A stretch of 9,428 nucleotides of DNA from Deltaproteobacteria bacterium (GTDB lineage Bacteria > Desulfobacterota > Desulfofervidia > Desulfofervidales > DG-60): positions 1 through 9,428 of the forward strand of contig JAGGTC010000048.1 in assembly GCA_021163945.1 (NCBI GenBank). The letters run 5' to 3'. How positions within the stretch are numbered: position 1 is the stretch's first letter; each line of letters opens with the position of its first letter. The position numbers and the translations under genes were made by a program. The notes under the pieces were generated by a model that saw nothing but the letters and a program-made list of their open reading frames with translations, was not told the origin of the DNA and made no database searches. Of the stretch, positions 1 through 7,294 are shown in pieces.

Positions 1-37
1 GTTGATTGCAAGTGCCCATTTGGAAGTCGATTTTTGA
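1..37 (+). CDS. rimP: RimP ribosome maturation factor, C-terminal tail only (partial)
   Basis: Only the last 11 codons are inside the window, read in the frame starting at base 2 and ending at TGA 35-37: L-I-A-S-A-H-L-E-V-D-F. RimP proteins commonly end in an I-x-K-A-x-L-x-x-x-F pattern, and this tail keeps the I, A, L and final F with the same spacing. RimP assists 30S subunit maturation in the cytoplasm, and rimP is the usual gene immediately before nusA. The gap to nusA is 19 bases. The call rests on position and a very short match, so it is tentative. Another frame is also open from base 1 to a TGA overlapping the nusA start, but its peptide does not resemble RimP. Confidence 0.6.
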   Translation, partial: LIASAHLEVDF

Positions 38-56
38 GCCATAAATTTAAAAAACT

Positions 57-1307
57 ATGAGGACAGAACTAAAGAAAATAGTAGACGAAGTTAGCAAGGA
101 CAAAGGAATAGACAAGGCCTTTCTGATAAAGTCCATTGAGGAGGCCATATGCTCTGCTGCACGCAAAAAATATGGGATGAAGGCAGACGTAGAGGCAGCC
201 TATAATGAAGAGACAGGGGAAATAGAGGTATATCTATTTAAAAAGGTGGTAAAAGAACTCTCAGATCCCGGGGTAGAGATTACCTTGGAGGAGGCCCATA
301 AATTTGATAAACAGTTAGAAGTAGGTGATAGTGTTGGAATTAAACTAGATACGGCCGAGTTTGGCCGCATAGCAGCCCAGGCAGCAAAACAGGTAATCTT
401 GCAACGGATGAAACAGGCAGAGGGGGAGGCCATCTATGAGGAATTTAAAAGTCGAAAGGGCCAGATAGTGAATGGAATTGTACAAAGGATCGAAAAAGCA
501 GGGGTAATTGTCAATTTGGGGAGGACAGAGTCCTTATTGCCATGGAATGAGCTCATTGCCAATAAAGACAATTTTAAGAGGGGAGATAGGCTAAGGGCCT
601 ACATCCTGGATGTAAGGAGACAGCCAAATGACCCTCAGATTATCCTCAGCAGGACCCACCCTGCCTTTTTGGTGGCCCTATTTGCACTGGAGTCCCCAGA
701 GATAGCCGAGGGTATAGTAAAGATCATAAGTGCAGCTAGGGAGCCAGGCCAAAGGGCAAAGATTGCTGTCACCTCTCAAAATTCAGAAATAGACCCCATT
801 GGGGCATGCGTTGGTATGAGGGGCCTGAGGGTACAAAATGTAGTAAGGGAGTTAAAGGGTGAAAAGATAGATATTGTTCCTTGGGACCCAGACCCTGCCA
901 AATTTGTCTGCAATGCCCTGGCCCCAGCCAAGGTGCTACGTGTCATACTAGATAAGGAAGAACAGAGTATGGAGATCATTGTACCTGACGATCAGCTCTC
1001 TTTGGCAATCGGAAGACAAGGGCAAAATGTACGCCTGGCATCAAAGTTGACAGGCTGGAAGATTGATGTGAGGAGTGAATCTACATATAAAGAGATGTTA
1101 CACATAGGTTATGAAAATCTTCTCAAGTTGGAAGGAATGGATAAAAAAACAGTAGATTTACTCTTTGAGCATGGCATAAACTCGGTGGAGGAGCTTTCAC
1201 AAGCAGAGGTTGAGGAACTGTTAGAGATAGGCCTAGATGAAAATAAGGCAAAATCATTGATTAAGGCAGCAAAAAGGTTTATAGAAGATGAAAATAAAGA
1301 AGGCTGA
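57..1307 (+). CDS. nusA: Transcription termination/antitermination factor NusA
   Basis: NusA binds RNA polymerase and nascent RNA, controlling pausing, intrinsic termination and antitermination, including on rRNA operons. The 416-residue product has the full layout. The N-terminal RNA-polymerase-binding domain covers about 1-125 and opens with the typical I-V-x-x-V-S-x-x-K-G-I pattern. An S1 domain covers about 132-198. KH1 carries the G253-M-R-G256 loop and KH2 the G319-R-Q-G322 loop. One helix-hairpin-helix C-terminal domain lies at about 345-410. It is shorter than E. coli NusA (about 495 residues, two acidic repeats) and longer than the B. subtilis protein, which has none. The ATG at 57 fits the family N-terminus, but the A/T-rich bases before it hold no clear Shine-Dalgarno sequence. 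The 3' end overlaps ylxR by 20 bases. Confidence 0.97.
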   Translation: MRTELKKIVDEVSKDKGIDKAFLIKSIEEAICSAARKKYGMKADVEAAYNEETGEIEVYLFKKVVKELSDPGVEITLEEAHKFDKQLEVGDSVGIKLDTAEFGRIAAQAAKQVILQRMKQAEGEAIYEEFKSRKGQIVNGIVQRIEKAGVIVNLGRTESLLPWNELIANKDNFKRGDRLRAYILDVRRQPNDPQIILSRTHPAFLVALFALESPEIAEGIVKIISAAREPGQRAKIAVTSQNSEIDPIGACVGMRGLRVQNVVRELKGEKIDIVPWDPDPAKFVCNALAPAKVLRVILDKEEQSMEIIVPDDQLSLAIGRQGQNVRLASKLTGWKIDVRSESTYKEMLHIGYENLLKLEGMDKKTVDLLFEHGINSVEELSQAEVEELLEIGLDENKAKSLIKAAKRFIEDENKEG

Positions 1308-1581
1308 ACCCCAACGTACCTGCTTGAGTTGTAGAAAAAAACAAGCAAAAAAGAACTTGATAAGGATAACTTGCTTTAATGGAAAAATTAGATTAGATAA
1401 GGAACAAAACCTGCCAGGCAGGGGTGTTTATTTATGCCCTAATGATTCATGCCTGGCCTCCTTGGGGGCAAAGAAAAGACTAAAGTTGTGGCAAGGGGCT
1501 TTTAGATACCCTGCCAGCAGGGCTGAGCTTTTGAGTATAAAAAGAGAAATAGAAACATTTTTAAAAGAAGAGAAGAGATGA
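1288..1581 (+). CDS. ylxR: YlxR/RnpM family RNA-binding protein (DUF448)
   Basis: This is a 97-residue small basic protein of the YlxR (DUF448) family, nearly always encoded between nusA and infB. In Bacillus subtilis the family member is reported to bind and modulate RNase P (name RnpM); a role here is inferred from family only. Visible family marks are R10-T-C12-L-S-C15 near the start, an L-I-R segment at 24-26, and the signature P-G-R-G-V-Y-L-C at 43-50. The four cysteines C12, C15, C50 and C55 form two pairs that could bind metal, though this is not proven. The lysine-rich C-terminus ends in a predicted helix. The start lies inside the nusA 3' end, with a weak AAAGG about 12 bases upstream. 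The stop overlaps the infB start as ATGA, suggesting translational coupling. No ylxQ (L7Ae-like) gene follows. Confidence 0.9.
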   Translation: MKIKKAEPQRTCLSCRKKQAKKNLIRITCFNGKIRLDKEQNLPGRGVYLCPNDSCLASLGAKKRLKLWQGAFRYPASRAELLSIKREIETFLKEEKR

Positions 1582-3851
1582 AGAAGGTAAGGGTTCATCA
1601 ATTGGCTAAACAATTTCACCTAAAAAATAAGGAATTCCTTGCCCAGTTAGAGCAAATAGGCATTATTGTCAAAAACCATATGAGTGCGTTAGCAGATGAT
1701 GAAGTAGAACGTATTAAAAAGGCATTTGCTGACAAAAAGGGTAAACCCCAAAAAAGGGAGATAGTTATTAGAAAAAAGGCAATTGAGTCAAAACCTGCGG
1801 TGGAGACATTAGAACAAATGCCAATGGAACAGGAACAAACAGCACCTCAACCCCTGGAGATACCAAAAGAGGTTGAATATGAAACAGTTATCCCGGAGGT
1901 CCCAAAACCAGAAAGGCCCAAAAAGAAAAAGAAAGAGAAGGAATATCTAGAGGAAGAGAAAAAGGTAAAAAGGATACCAAAGCGGCACAGACAGGTTGTA
2001 GTAGAGATGCATGAAGAGGAATTGGCAAGGCCAGAGAGACCCAAGCCAAAATCTATTGAGAAAAAACCCCAAGTAAAGCCTATCATTACAACCCCTAAGC
2101 CTATAAAACGTAGGATAGAGATGGAAGAGAGCATTACCGTAGCCGAATTGGCCAAGGCAATGGGGGTAAAGACAGGGGAGCTTATCAAAAAACTTATTTC
2201 CTTAGGCGTTATGGCAACCATTAATCAACCACTTGACTATGAGACAGCTGCCTTGGTTGCCAGTGAGTTTGATTATGAAGTAAAGAAAGTAGGTTTTATA
2301 GAAGAAGAAATCCTAAAACCCTTACCGGATAAACCAGAAGACCTAAAGCCTCGACCCCCTGTGGTAACTGTAATGGGTCATGTAGATCATGGAAAGACCT
2401 CTTTACTTGATGCCATTCGCCACACAAATGTTACCTCACAAGAGGCCGGTAGCATCACCCAACATATAGGTGCCTATTATGTAAGTTTGGATAAGGGAGA
2501 CATAATCTTTTTAGATACACCTGGTCATGAGGCATTTACTGCTATGCGGGCAAGGGGGGCACAAGTAACCGATGTTGTGGTGTTGGTAGTGGCGGCAGAT
2601 GATGGGGTAATGGCCCAGACAAAGGAGGCCATAAACCATGCAAAGGAGGCCGGTGTCCCCATTGTTGTAGCCATTAATAAGATTGATAAACCTAACGCAA
2701 GGCCTGAGCGTGTTAAACAGGAATTGGCAGAATTGGGCCTTGTACCTGAGCAGTGGGGTGGAGACACGCTTTTTGCTGAAATCTCTGCAAAAAAGAGGAT
2801 AGGCATTGAGGAGCTCTTGGAGAAGATATTGTTACAGGCAGAGATATTAGAATTAAAGGCAAATCCTAAAAAGCCAGCACGTGGTGTAGTAATTGAGGCA
2901 CGCTTAGATAGGGGGAAAGGACCAGTTGCAAGTGTTTTGATCAAAGAAGGCACACTAAAGATAGGAGACCACTTTATCTGTGGCCTTCATTATGGCAAGA
3001 TTCGGGCTATGTTCAATGACAAAGGTCAGAGAGTGACCAGTGCTGGGCCATCAATCCCAGTTGAGATACATGGTCTTTCTGGCGTACCAGAGGCAGGGGA
3101 TCACTTAGTTGTAGTAAAAAATGAAAAAATTGCTAAAGAGATTAGCTATCACAGAAAGCAGAAGCAAAGAGAGGCCTCATTAGTTAAGGCAGGCAAGGTA
3201 AGCCTAGAGGACCTTTATCATCGCTTCAAAGAGGGTGAGATTAAAGAGTTAAAATTGATTATTAAGGCAGATGTCCAAGGCTCAGTAGAGGCCATAGGAG
3301 ATGCACTGCAAAAACTAAGCACCAATGAGATCAGGATCAATATTATTCATGCATCTACGGGTGCCATCACAGAATCAGACGTTATGCTTGCCTCTGCCTC
3401 TAATGCCATAATAATTGGTTTTAATGTACGTCCTAGCGGTAAGGTACAGGAAATCTCTCAGCATGAGAAGGTGGACATACGTTATTATAATGTCATTTAT
3501 CAGATGATTAGTGATATTCAAAACGCAATGGCAGGTATGCTAGAGCCGGAGTATCAAGAGAAGATTCAAGGACGAGCAGAGATTAGACAACTATTTAAGG
3601 TGCCCAAGGTAGGAATGGTAGCTGGTTGCTATGTAACTGAAGGGAAGATAGAGCGTGGGGGAAAAGTAAGGATAGTCAGGGATGGTGCTGTAGTCTATGA
3701 TGGAAAGATCAGTTCCTTAAAGAGGTTTAAGGAAGATGTAAAGGAAGTCATAGCCGGATATGAGTGTGGTGTGAGTTTTGAAAACTTTCAAGATATGAAA
3801 GAAGGGGATGTATTAGAGGCCTATCTGTTAGAAGAAATAAAAAGATGGTAG
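1578..3851 (+). CDS. infB: Translation initiation factor IF-2
   Basis: This GTPase brings fMet-tRNA to the 30S subunit and promotes 50S joining. The 757-residue product begins with an IF2_N helical domain (about 1-50). A charged Lys/Glu/Pro-rich linker follows (about 55-180), then a second IF2_N domain (about 185-236). The G domain has G1 at G267-H-V-D-H-G-K-T274, G2 at G291-S-I-T, G3 at D313-T-P-G-H317, G4 at N367-K-I-D370 and G5 at S403-A-K. Domain II (about 430-520), domain III with the K-A-D-V-Q-G-S-V-E-A motif near 560, and C-terminal domain IV, which binds initiator tRNA, follow. All GTPase motifs are intact. ATG 1578 overlaps the ylxR stop (ATGA), and the 3' end overlaps the next gene by 7 bases. 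The linker is encoded by a strongly A-rich stretch around 1912-1980 and is expected to be disordered. Confidence 0.98.
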   Translation: MKKVRVHQLAKQFHLKNKEFLAQLEQIGIIVKNHMSALADDEVERIKKAFADKKGKPQKREIVIRKKAIESKPAVETLEQMPMEQEQTAPQPLEIPKEVEYETVIPEVPKPERPKKKKKEKEYLEEEKKVKRIPKRHRQVVVEMHEEELARPERPKPKSIEKKPQVKPIITTPKPIKRRIEMEESITVAELAKAMGVKTGELIKKLISLGVMATINQPLDYETAALVASEFDYEVKKVGFIEEEILKPLPDKPEDLKPRPPVVTVMGHVDHGKTSLLDAIRHTNVTSQEAGSITQHIGAYYVSLDKGDIIFLDTPGHEAFTAMRARGAQVTDVVVLVVAADDGVMAQTKEAINHAKEAGVPIVVAINKIDKPNARPERVKQELAELGLVPEQWGGDTLFAEISAKKRIGIEELLEKILLQAEILELKANPKKPARGVVIEARLDRGKGPVASVLIKEGTLKIGDHFICGLHYGKIRAMFNDKGQRVTSAGPSIPVEIHGLSGVPEAGDHLVVVKNEKIAKEISYHRKQKQREASLVKAGKVSLEDLYHRFKEGEIKELKLIIKADVQGSVEAIGDALQKLSTNEIRINIIHASTGAITESDVMLASASNAIIIGFNVRPSGKVQEISQHEKVDIRYYNVIYQMISDIQNAMAGMLEPEYQEKIQGRAEIRQLFKVPKVGMVAGCYVTEGKIERGGKVRIVRDGAVVYDGKISSLKRFKEDVKEVIAGYECGVSFENFQDMKEGDVLEAYLLEEIKRW

Positions 3852-4156
3852 TAGGCATTGGGCAGATATTATTAAGACTGCCTGAAAATTGTACACTTAA
3901 GGGAAAAAGGAGGGTAATTAAACAGATCGTTGATAGGGTAAAGAGACAGTTTAATGTCTCTATTGCAGAGGTAGATGCACAAAATCATTGGCAACTTGCC
4001 AATCTTGGGGTTTGTCAAGTGAGTTTAGACAAGGACTATGTAAACACAAATTTAGAAAAGATAGTGAATTTTATTGAAGATCTCTCCTCTGCCCAAATTC
4101 TTGATGTGAAGTTAGAGATTATCCACTTTTCTAGTAAGGTCACAAAGACATTATGA
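3845..4156 (+). CDS. ylxP: DUF503 (YlxP-type) small conserved protein
   Basis: This 103-residue protein of the DUF503 family (B. subtilis YlxP) is usually found next to infB and rbfA. Its biochemical role is not established; the setting suggests ribosome maturation or translation. The match rests on the N-terminal M-V-V-G-I-G-Q-I-L-L strand, the central S-L-K-x-K-R-like segment (here T-L-K-G-K-R-R-V-I-K), the F-N-V-S-I-A-E-V strand, and an ending with I-x-D-V-K-L-E-I-I. These fit a ferredoxin-like alpha/beta fold. The gene overlaps infB by 7 bases and truB by 4 (ATGA at 4153-4156), with no strong Shine-Dalgarno, so it is probably translated by coupling to infB. rbfA would normally come next but does not. 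Confidence 0.88.
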   Translation: MVVGIGQILLRLPENCTLKGKRRVIKQIVDRVKRQFNVSIAEVDAQNHWQLANLGVCQVSLDKDYVNTNLEKIVNFIEDLSSAQILDVKLEIIHFSSKVTKTL

Positions 4157-4863
4157 TAGAGAAAAGCGGCATCTTTGTTGTTGATAAACCAATAGGCATT
4201 ACCTCGGCTGAGGTAGTCAGAAGGATCAAAAGATGGTCAAGGGCAAAGAGGGTTGGACATGGAGGTACACTAGACCCATTGGCTACAGGTGTATTGCCTA
4301 TACTTATTAATAAGGCTACAAAGATTGCTCAGACATTTCTAAATAAGGATAAGTCCTATGAAGGGGCAATGCTTTTGGGGATGGAGACAGAGACAGGGGA
4401 CATTGAGGGAAGGGTAATTAGATATACAAAAGAAGTTGATGTAGACCCTGAAAGGATAGAAGAGGTAATGAAGGGCTTTGTAGGGAGGATAAAACAAACT
4501 CCCCCTATTTACTCAGCGGTGAAGGTTAGAGGCACCCCACTCTATAAGTTGGCTAGAAAGGGAATAAAAGTAGCCCCTAAGGAAAGGTGGGTTTATATCT
4601 ATTCCCTTCAAGTAATATCATTTAATATCCCAGAGGTAGATTTTAGGATTAGTTGCTCTAAGGGGACATATATTCGGTCTTTGTGTATAGATATAGGGAG
4701 GGCCCTTGGGTGTGGGGCATGTTTAGAGAATTTGAGGAGGATAAAAACAGGGCCATTTAGTATCTCTCAAGCCATCCCTTTAGAGACATTAAGGGAGAGT
4801 ATTTTAAGTGGGACATGGGAAAAGTACCTAATAGACCTAGACGGATTAGGGCAGAGGGTATAA
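4153..4863 (+). CDS. truB: tRNA pseudouridine(55) synthase TruB, short form without PUA domain
   Basis: TruB isomerises U55 in the T loop of tRNAs to pseudouridine and also acts as a tRNA chaperone. The catalytic motif H36-G-G-T-L-D41-P-L-A-T-G is present, with D41 as the expected nucleophile. Other conserved parts are K67-S-Y69, the Q115-T-P-P-I-Y120-S-A segment, and the T172-Y-I-R175 motif near the active site. The product is 236 residues, against about 310 for the E. coli and B. subtilis enzymes, and ends just after the catalytic domain (G-P-F-S-I then L-E-T-L). The C-terminal PUA RNA-binding domain is missing. Only 36 bases separate the stop from rpsO, so no displaced PUA remnant is visible. 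The start overlaps the DUF503 stop by ATGA, indicating coupling. Confidence 0.96.
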   Translation: MIEKSGIFVVDKPIGITSAEVVRRIKRWSRAKRVGHGGTLDPLATGVLPILINKATKIAQTFLNKDKSYEGAMLLGMETETGDIEGRVIRYTKEVDVDPERIEEVMKGFVGRIKQTPPIYSAVKVRGTPLYKLARKGIKVAPKERWVYIYSLQVISFNIPEVDFRISCSKGTYIRSLCIDIGRALGCGACLENLRRIKTGPFSISQAIPLETLRESILSGTWEKYLIDLDGLGQRV

Positions 4864-4889
4864 AATGCTGTTAACATTTTTGTCTTTTT

Positions 4890-4896
4890 GGAGGGG
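4890..4896 (+). promoter_or_regulatory. Shine-Dalgarno site fixing the rpsO start
   Basis: GGAGGGG lies just before ATG 4900 at a workable spacing (GGAGG core, five bases to the ATG). An in-frame TTG at 4888 would give four extra residues, but it lies upstream of, or within, this ribosome binding site and adds residues not seen in S15. ATG 4900 is therefore preferred. Confidence 0.85.
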
Positions 4897-4899
4897 AAA

Positions 4900-5169
4900 A
4901 TGGTACTAACTCCTGAGGAGAAAAAGGCAATTATTGATCGATTTAAGAAACATCCTACAGATACAGGCTCACCAGAGGTACAGATTGCTATTTTGACAAA
5001 GAGGATCCAGTACCTCACAGAGCACTTTAAGGTACACAAAAAAGACTTCCACTCACGCCGTGGTTTACTGAAACTAGTAGGAAGAAGGCATAGGCTTTTG
5101 AGATATTTGAAAACAAAGGATGCAGAGAGGTATTTCAAACTAATCAAAGAACTAGGCCTTAGGAGATGA
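4900..5169 (+). CDS. rpsO: 30S ribosomal protein S15
   Basis: S15 is a primary 16S rRNA-binding protein that nucleates the platform of the 30S subunit and contributes to intersubunit bridge B4. From ATG 4900 the product is 89 residues, matching the usual S15 length. It carries the conserved pattern D-T-G-S-P-E-V-Q-I-A near the start, then H-x-x-D-F-H-S-R-R-G-L in the middle and the G-R-R-H-R-L-L-R-Y-L segment that helps contact rRNA. The extended start at TTG 4888 is rejected because it would include the ribosome binding site in the protein. In several bacteria S15 represses its own mRNA through a structured leader. Here the leader after truB is only 36 bases, and I cannot assign a structure by eye. 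The stop overlaps one possible pnp start (ATGA at 5166). Confidence 0.98.
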   Translation: MVLTPEEKKAIIDRFKKHPTDTGSPEVQIAILTKRIQYLTEHFKVHKKDFHSRRGLLKLVGRRHRLLRYLKTKDAERYFKLIKELGLRR

Positions 5170-5173
5170 TTGA

Positions 5174-5180
5174 GAGGTGG
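5174..5180 (+). promoter_or_regulatory. Shine-Dalgarno site supporting pnp start at 5184
   Basis: GAGGTGG lies three bases before ATG 5184 and is a near-complete anti-16S match. The alternative ATG at 5166 has its only purine-rich motif (AGGAG, 5161-5165) directly abutting it, which is too close to work well. Confidence 0.75.
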
Positions 5181-5183
5181 ATT

Positions 5184-7286
5184 ATGGGACAGAAAGTTCA
5201 AATAGAATGGGCAGGGCGACCCTTGGGTATAAGTTTTGGGGAGGTAGCAGGGCAGGCCGATGGGGCAGTACTTGTAAGATATGCAGATAGTGTTGTATTG
5301 GTTACGGCCGTTACTTCTAAAAAGCCAGAATTATTTCTAGACTTTCTCCCTTTAACTGTAGAGTATCAGGAAATGGCCTATGCCGCAGGTCGTATACCCG
5401 GGGGATTTTTTAAGAGGGAAATAGGTCGTCCTAGCGATAAGGAGATACTTACTGCCAGGCTTATAGACCGGTCTATTCGTCCACTTTTTCCTGAAGGATT
5501 TTTAAGGGAGATCCAAATTATTGCCACTGTCCTTTCTGTAGATCAAGAAAACGACCCAGACATTCTCGCAGTAATCGGGGCATCTTGTGCCCTCATGGTC
5601 TCTGATATCCCATTTAATGGGCCCATTGCCGCTGTTAGGGTGGGCCGTAAAGGTGGAAATTTGATAATTAATCCAACCCAGGGGGAATTGGAAGACAGTG
5701 ACCTCAACCTGATAGTAGCAGGTCATGAGAATGGTATAGTGATGGTAGAGGGAGGGGGCAATTTTGTGCCAGAGGAAGATATTTTGGAGGCAATATTTTT
5801 TGGCTATGAGGCCTTAAAGCCTGTTTTGGCATTACAGAAGGAGGAGTTGGTAGGAAGGCCAAAAATTGAGATTGAACAGCCCTCTTTAGACCCAGGGTTT
5901 ATAAACACCATAACAGACCTTGCAACCCCATTAATTCAAGAGGCATTGGCCATCCCCAAGAAACAGCCAAGGCATAAAAGACTAGAAGAGATATTCTTAG
6001 AAGTCACTTCAAACTTGGGTTTAGACGGAGATAAAATCCTACAAGCACAGAGTGTATTTAGGGATTTAGAGAGAAAGATTATCCGCCAAATGGCACTGGA
6101 TGGAAAGAGGATAGATGGACGCTGCCCTACTGATATTAGACCAGTATTTTGTGAGGCAGGTGTCTTGCCCCGTACCCATGGCTCAGCCATCTTTAGGCGG
6201 GGTGAGACACAGATACTGGCTGTAACTACCTTAGGGACTACAGAGGATGAGCAAAAGATTGAGGCATTATATGGAGAAAAATTTAAATCCTTTATGGTTC
6301 ATTACAATTTCCCCCCTTATTGTGTTGGGGAGGTAAGGAGATTGAAGGGGCCAGGGCGGCGTGAGATAGGTCATGGGGCCTTGGCTGAGCGGGCCCTAAA
6401 ACCATTGATTCCATCTGAGGAGGCATTTCCTTACACAATCAGGATAGTCTCTGAGGTGCTTGAATCCAACGGCTCCTCCTCAATGGCCACTGTATGTGGT
6501 GGCAGTCTATCGCTTATGGATGCGGGTGTCCCTATTGAAAAACATGTAGCTGGCATTGGGATGGGGCTTATACTAGAGCCAGAGAGGACCATTGTTCTCT
6601 CTGACATCACAGGGGATGAAGACCATTGTGGTGATATGGATTTTAAAATTGCTGGGACCGAGGATGGCATTACTGCCTTTCAGATGGATATAAAGGTAGA
6701 GGGATTAGAGAAAGAGGTCTTGCATAGGGCCCTGATCCAATCAAGAGAGGCCCGTCTTTATATCCTAAAAAAGATGGCAGAGACCTTACCAAGGCCCCGC
6801 CCAAGTATCTCACCTTATGCCCCCAAGGTGACTGTGGTAGAGATCTCCCCTGAAAAGATTGCAAATCTAATTGGCCCTGGAGGAAGGGTTATAAAAAATA
6901 TTATTAACGAGACAGGGGTAAGTATTGATATAAAAGAGACGGGGAAGGTGCATGTTATATCCCATGATGAGGAGGCCTTGGGCAAGGCAGTAGACTTGGT
7001 AAAACAGGCCACTCAGGATGTAGAGATAGGAAAGCTCTATATTGGTAAGGTAAAAAAGGTTATTGATTCTGGGGCATTGGTAGAGATCCTGCCAGGGATA
7101 GTGGGATTAGTTCATATATCAGAGTTAGACCGTCATCGTGTAAGGAGGGCTAGTGATGTGACAAAGGAGGGTGATGAGGTATTGGTTAGGGTACTTGGGA
7201 TAGAAAAGGATGGAAGGATAAGACTTAGCAGAAAGGCTGCATTGAGTCCACATATTCATAGAAATAGAAGGGAAATGAGAAGATAG
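5184..7286 (+). CDS. pnp: Polyribonucleotide nucleotidyltransferase (PNPase)
   Basis: PNPase degrades RNA 3'-5' by phosphorolysis, releasing nucleoside diphosphates, as a ring-shaped trimer that can join a degradosome. The product is 700 residues from ATG 5184. An in-frame ATG at 5166 would add six residues and overlap the rpsO stop, but has a poorly placed ribosome binding site. Domains in order are the first RNase PH core (about 8-140, with G81-R-P-S-D), a helical linker, and a second, catalytic RNase PH core. The catalytic core carries N429-G-S-S-S433 and D480-H-C-G-D-M-D486, corresponding to the phosphate-binding serines and catalytic aspartates of the E. coli enzyme. A KH domain with the G564-P-G-G567 loop and an S1 domain (about 615-685) complete it. 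The protein looks complete and active. The rpsO-pnp order is very widely conserved. Confidence 0.98.
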   Translation: MGQKVQIEWAGRPLGISFGEVAGQADGAVLVRYADSVVLVTAVTSKKPELFLDFLPLTVEYQEMAYAAGRIPGGFFKREIGRPSDKEILTARLIDRSIRPLFPEGFLREIQIIATVLSVDQENDPDILAVIGASCALMVSDIPFNGPIAAVRVGRKGGNLIINPTQGELEDSDLNLIVAGHENGIVMVEGGGNFVPEEDILEAIFFGYEALKPVLALQKEELVGRPKIEIEQPSLDPGFINTITDLATPLIQEALAIPKKQPRHKRLEEIFLEVTSNLGLDGDKILQAQSVFRDLERKIIRQMALDGKRIDGRCPTDIRPVFCEAGVLPRTHGSAIFRRGETQILAVTTLGTTEDEQKIEALYGEKFKSFMVHYNFPPYCVGEVRRLKGPGRREIGHGALAERALKPLIPSEEAFPYTIRIVSEVLESNGSSSMATVCGGSLSLMDAGVPIEKHVAGIGMGLILEPERTIVLSDITGDEDHCGDMDFKIAGTEDGITAFQMDIKVEGLEKEVLHRALIQSREARLYILKKMAETLPRPRPSISPYAPKVTVVEISPEKIANLIGPGGRVIKNIINETGVSIDIKETGKVHVISHDEEALGKAVDLVKQATQDVEIGKLYIGKVKKVIDSGALVEILPGIVGLVHISELDRHRVRRASDVTKEGDEVLVRVLGIEKDGRIRLSRKAALSPHIHRNRREMRR

Positions 7287-7294
7287 AGGGGGAT

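Noticed and set aside
1..60. Open frame from base 1 to TGA 58-60, overlapping the nusA start as ATGA
   Set aside because: The overlap looks operon-like, but the peptide (V-D-C-K-C-P-F-G...) does not resemble a RimP ending, while the frame ending at 37 does.
1912..1980. A-rich repeat-like stretch
   Set aside because: It is explained by Lys/Glu codons of the disordered IF-2 linker rather than by a separate repeat element.
1847..2221. 124-codon minus-strand ORF opposite the IF-2 linker
   Set aside because: Its Ser/Phe-rich product is what the reverse strand of a Lys/Glu-rich A-rich region gives; it is fully inside infB and resembles no protein.
2525..2953. 142-codon minus-strand ORF inside infB
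   Set aside because: It lies opposite the highly conserved IF-2 G domain, with no ribosome binding site or recognisable domain.
4868..4890. T-rich run after truB as a possible terminator
   Set aside because: No GC-rich hairpin precedes the T residues, and rpsO begins at once.
4888..4899. TTG start giving four extra residues on S15
   Set aside because: It lies at the ribosome binding site itself, and ATG 4900 gives the standard 89-residue S15.
5166..5183. Upstream ATG for pnp overlapping the rpsO stop
   Set aside because: Its purine-rich motif abuts the ATG, whereas ATG 5184 has a well-placed GAGGTGG and fits the family N-terminus.
4767..5201. 144-codon minus-strand ORF across truB, rpsO and pnp
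   Set aside because: It spans three certain genes antisense and resembles no family; a chance open frame.
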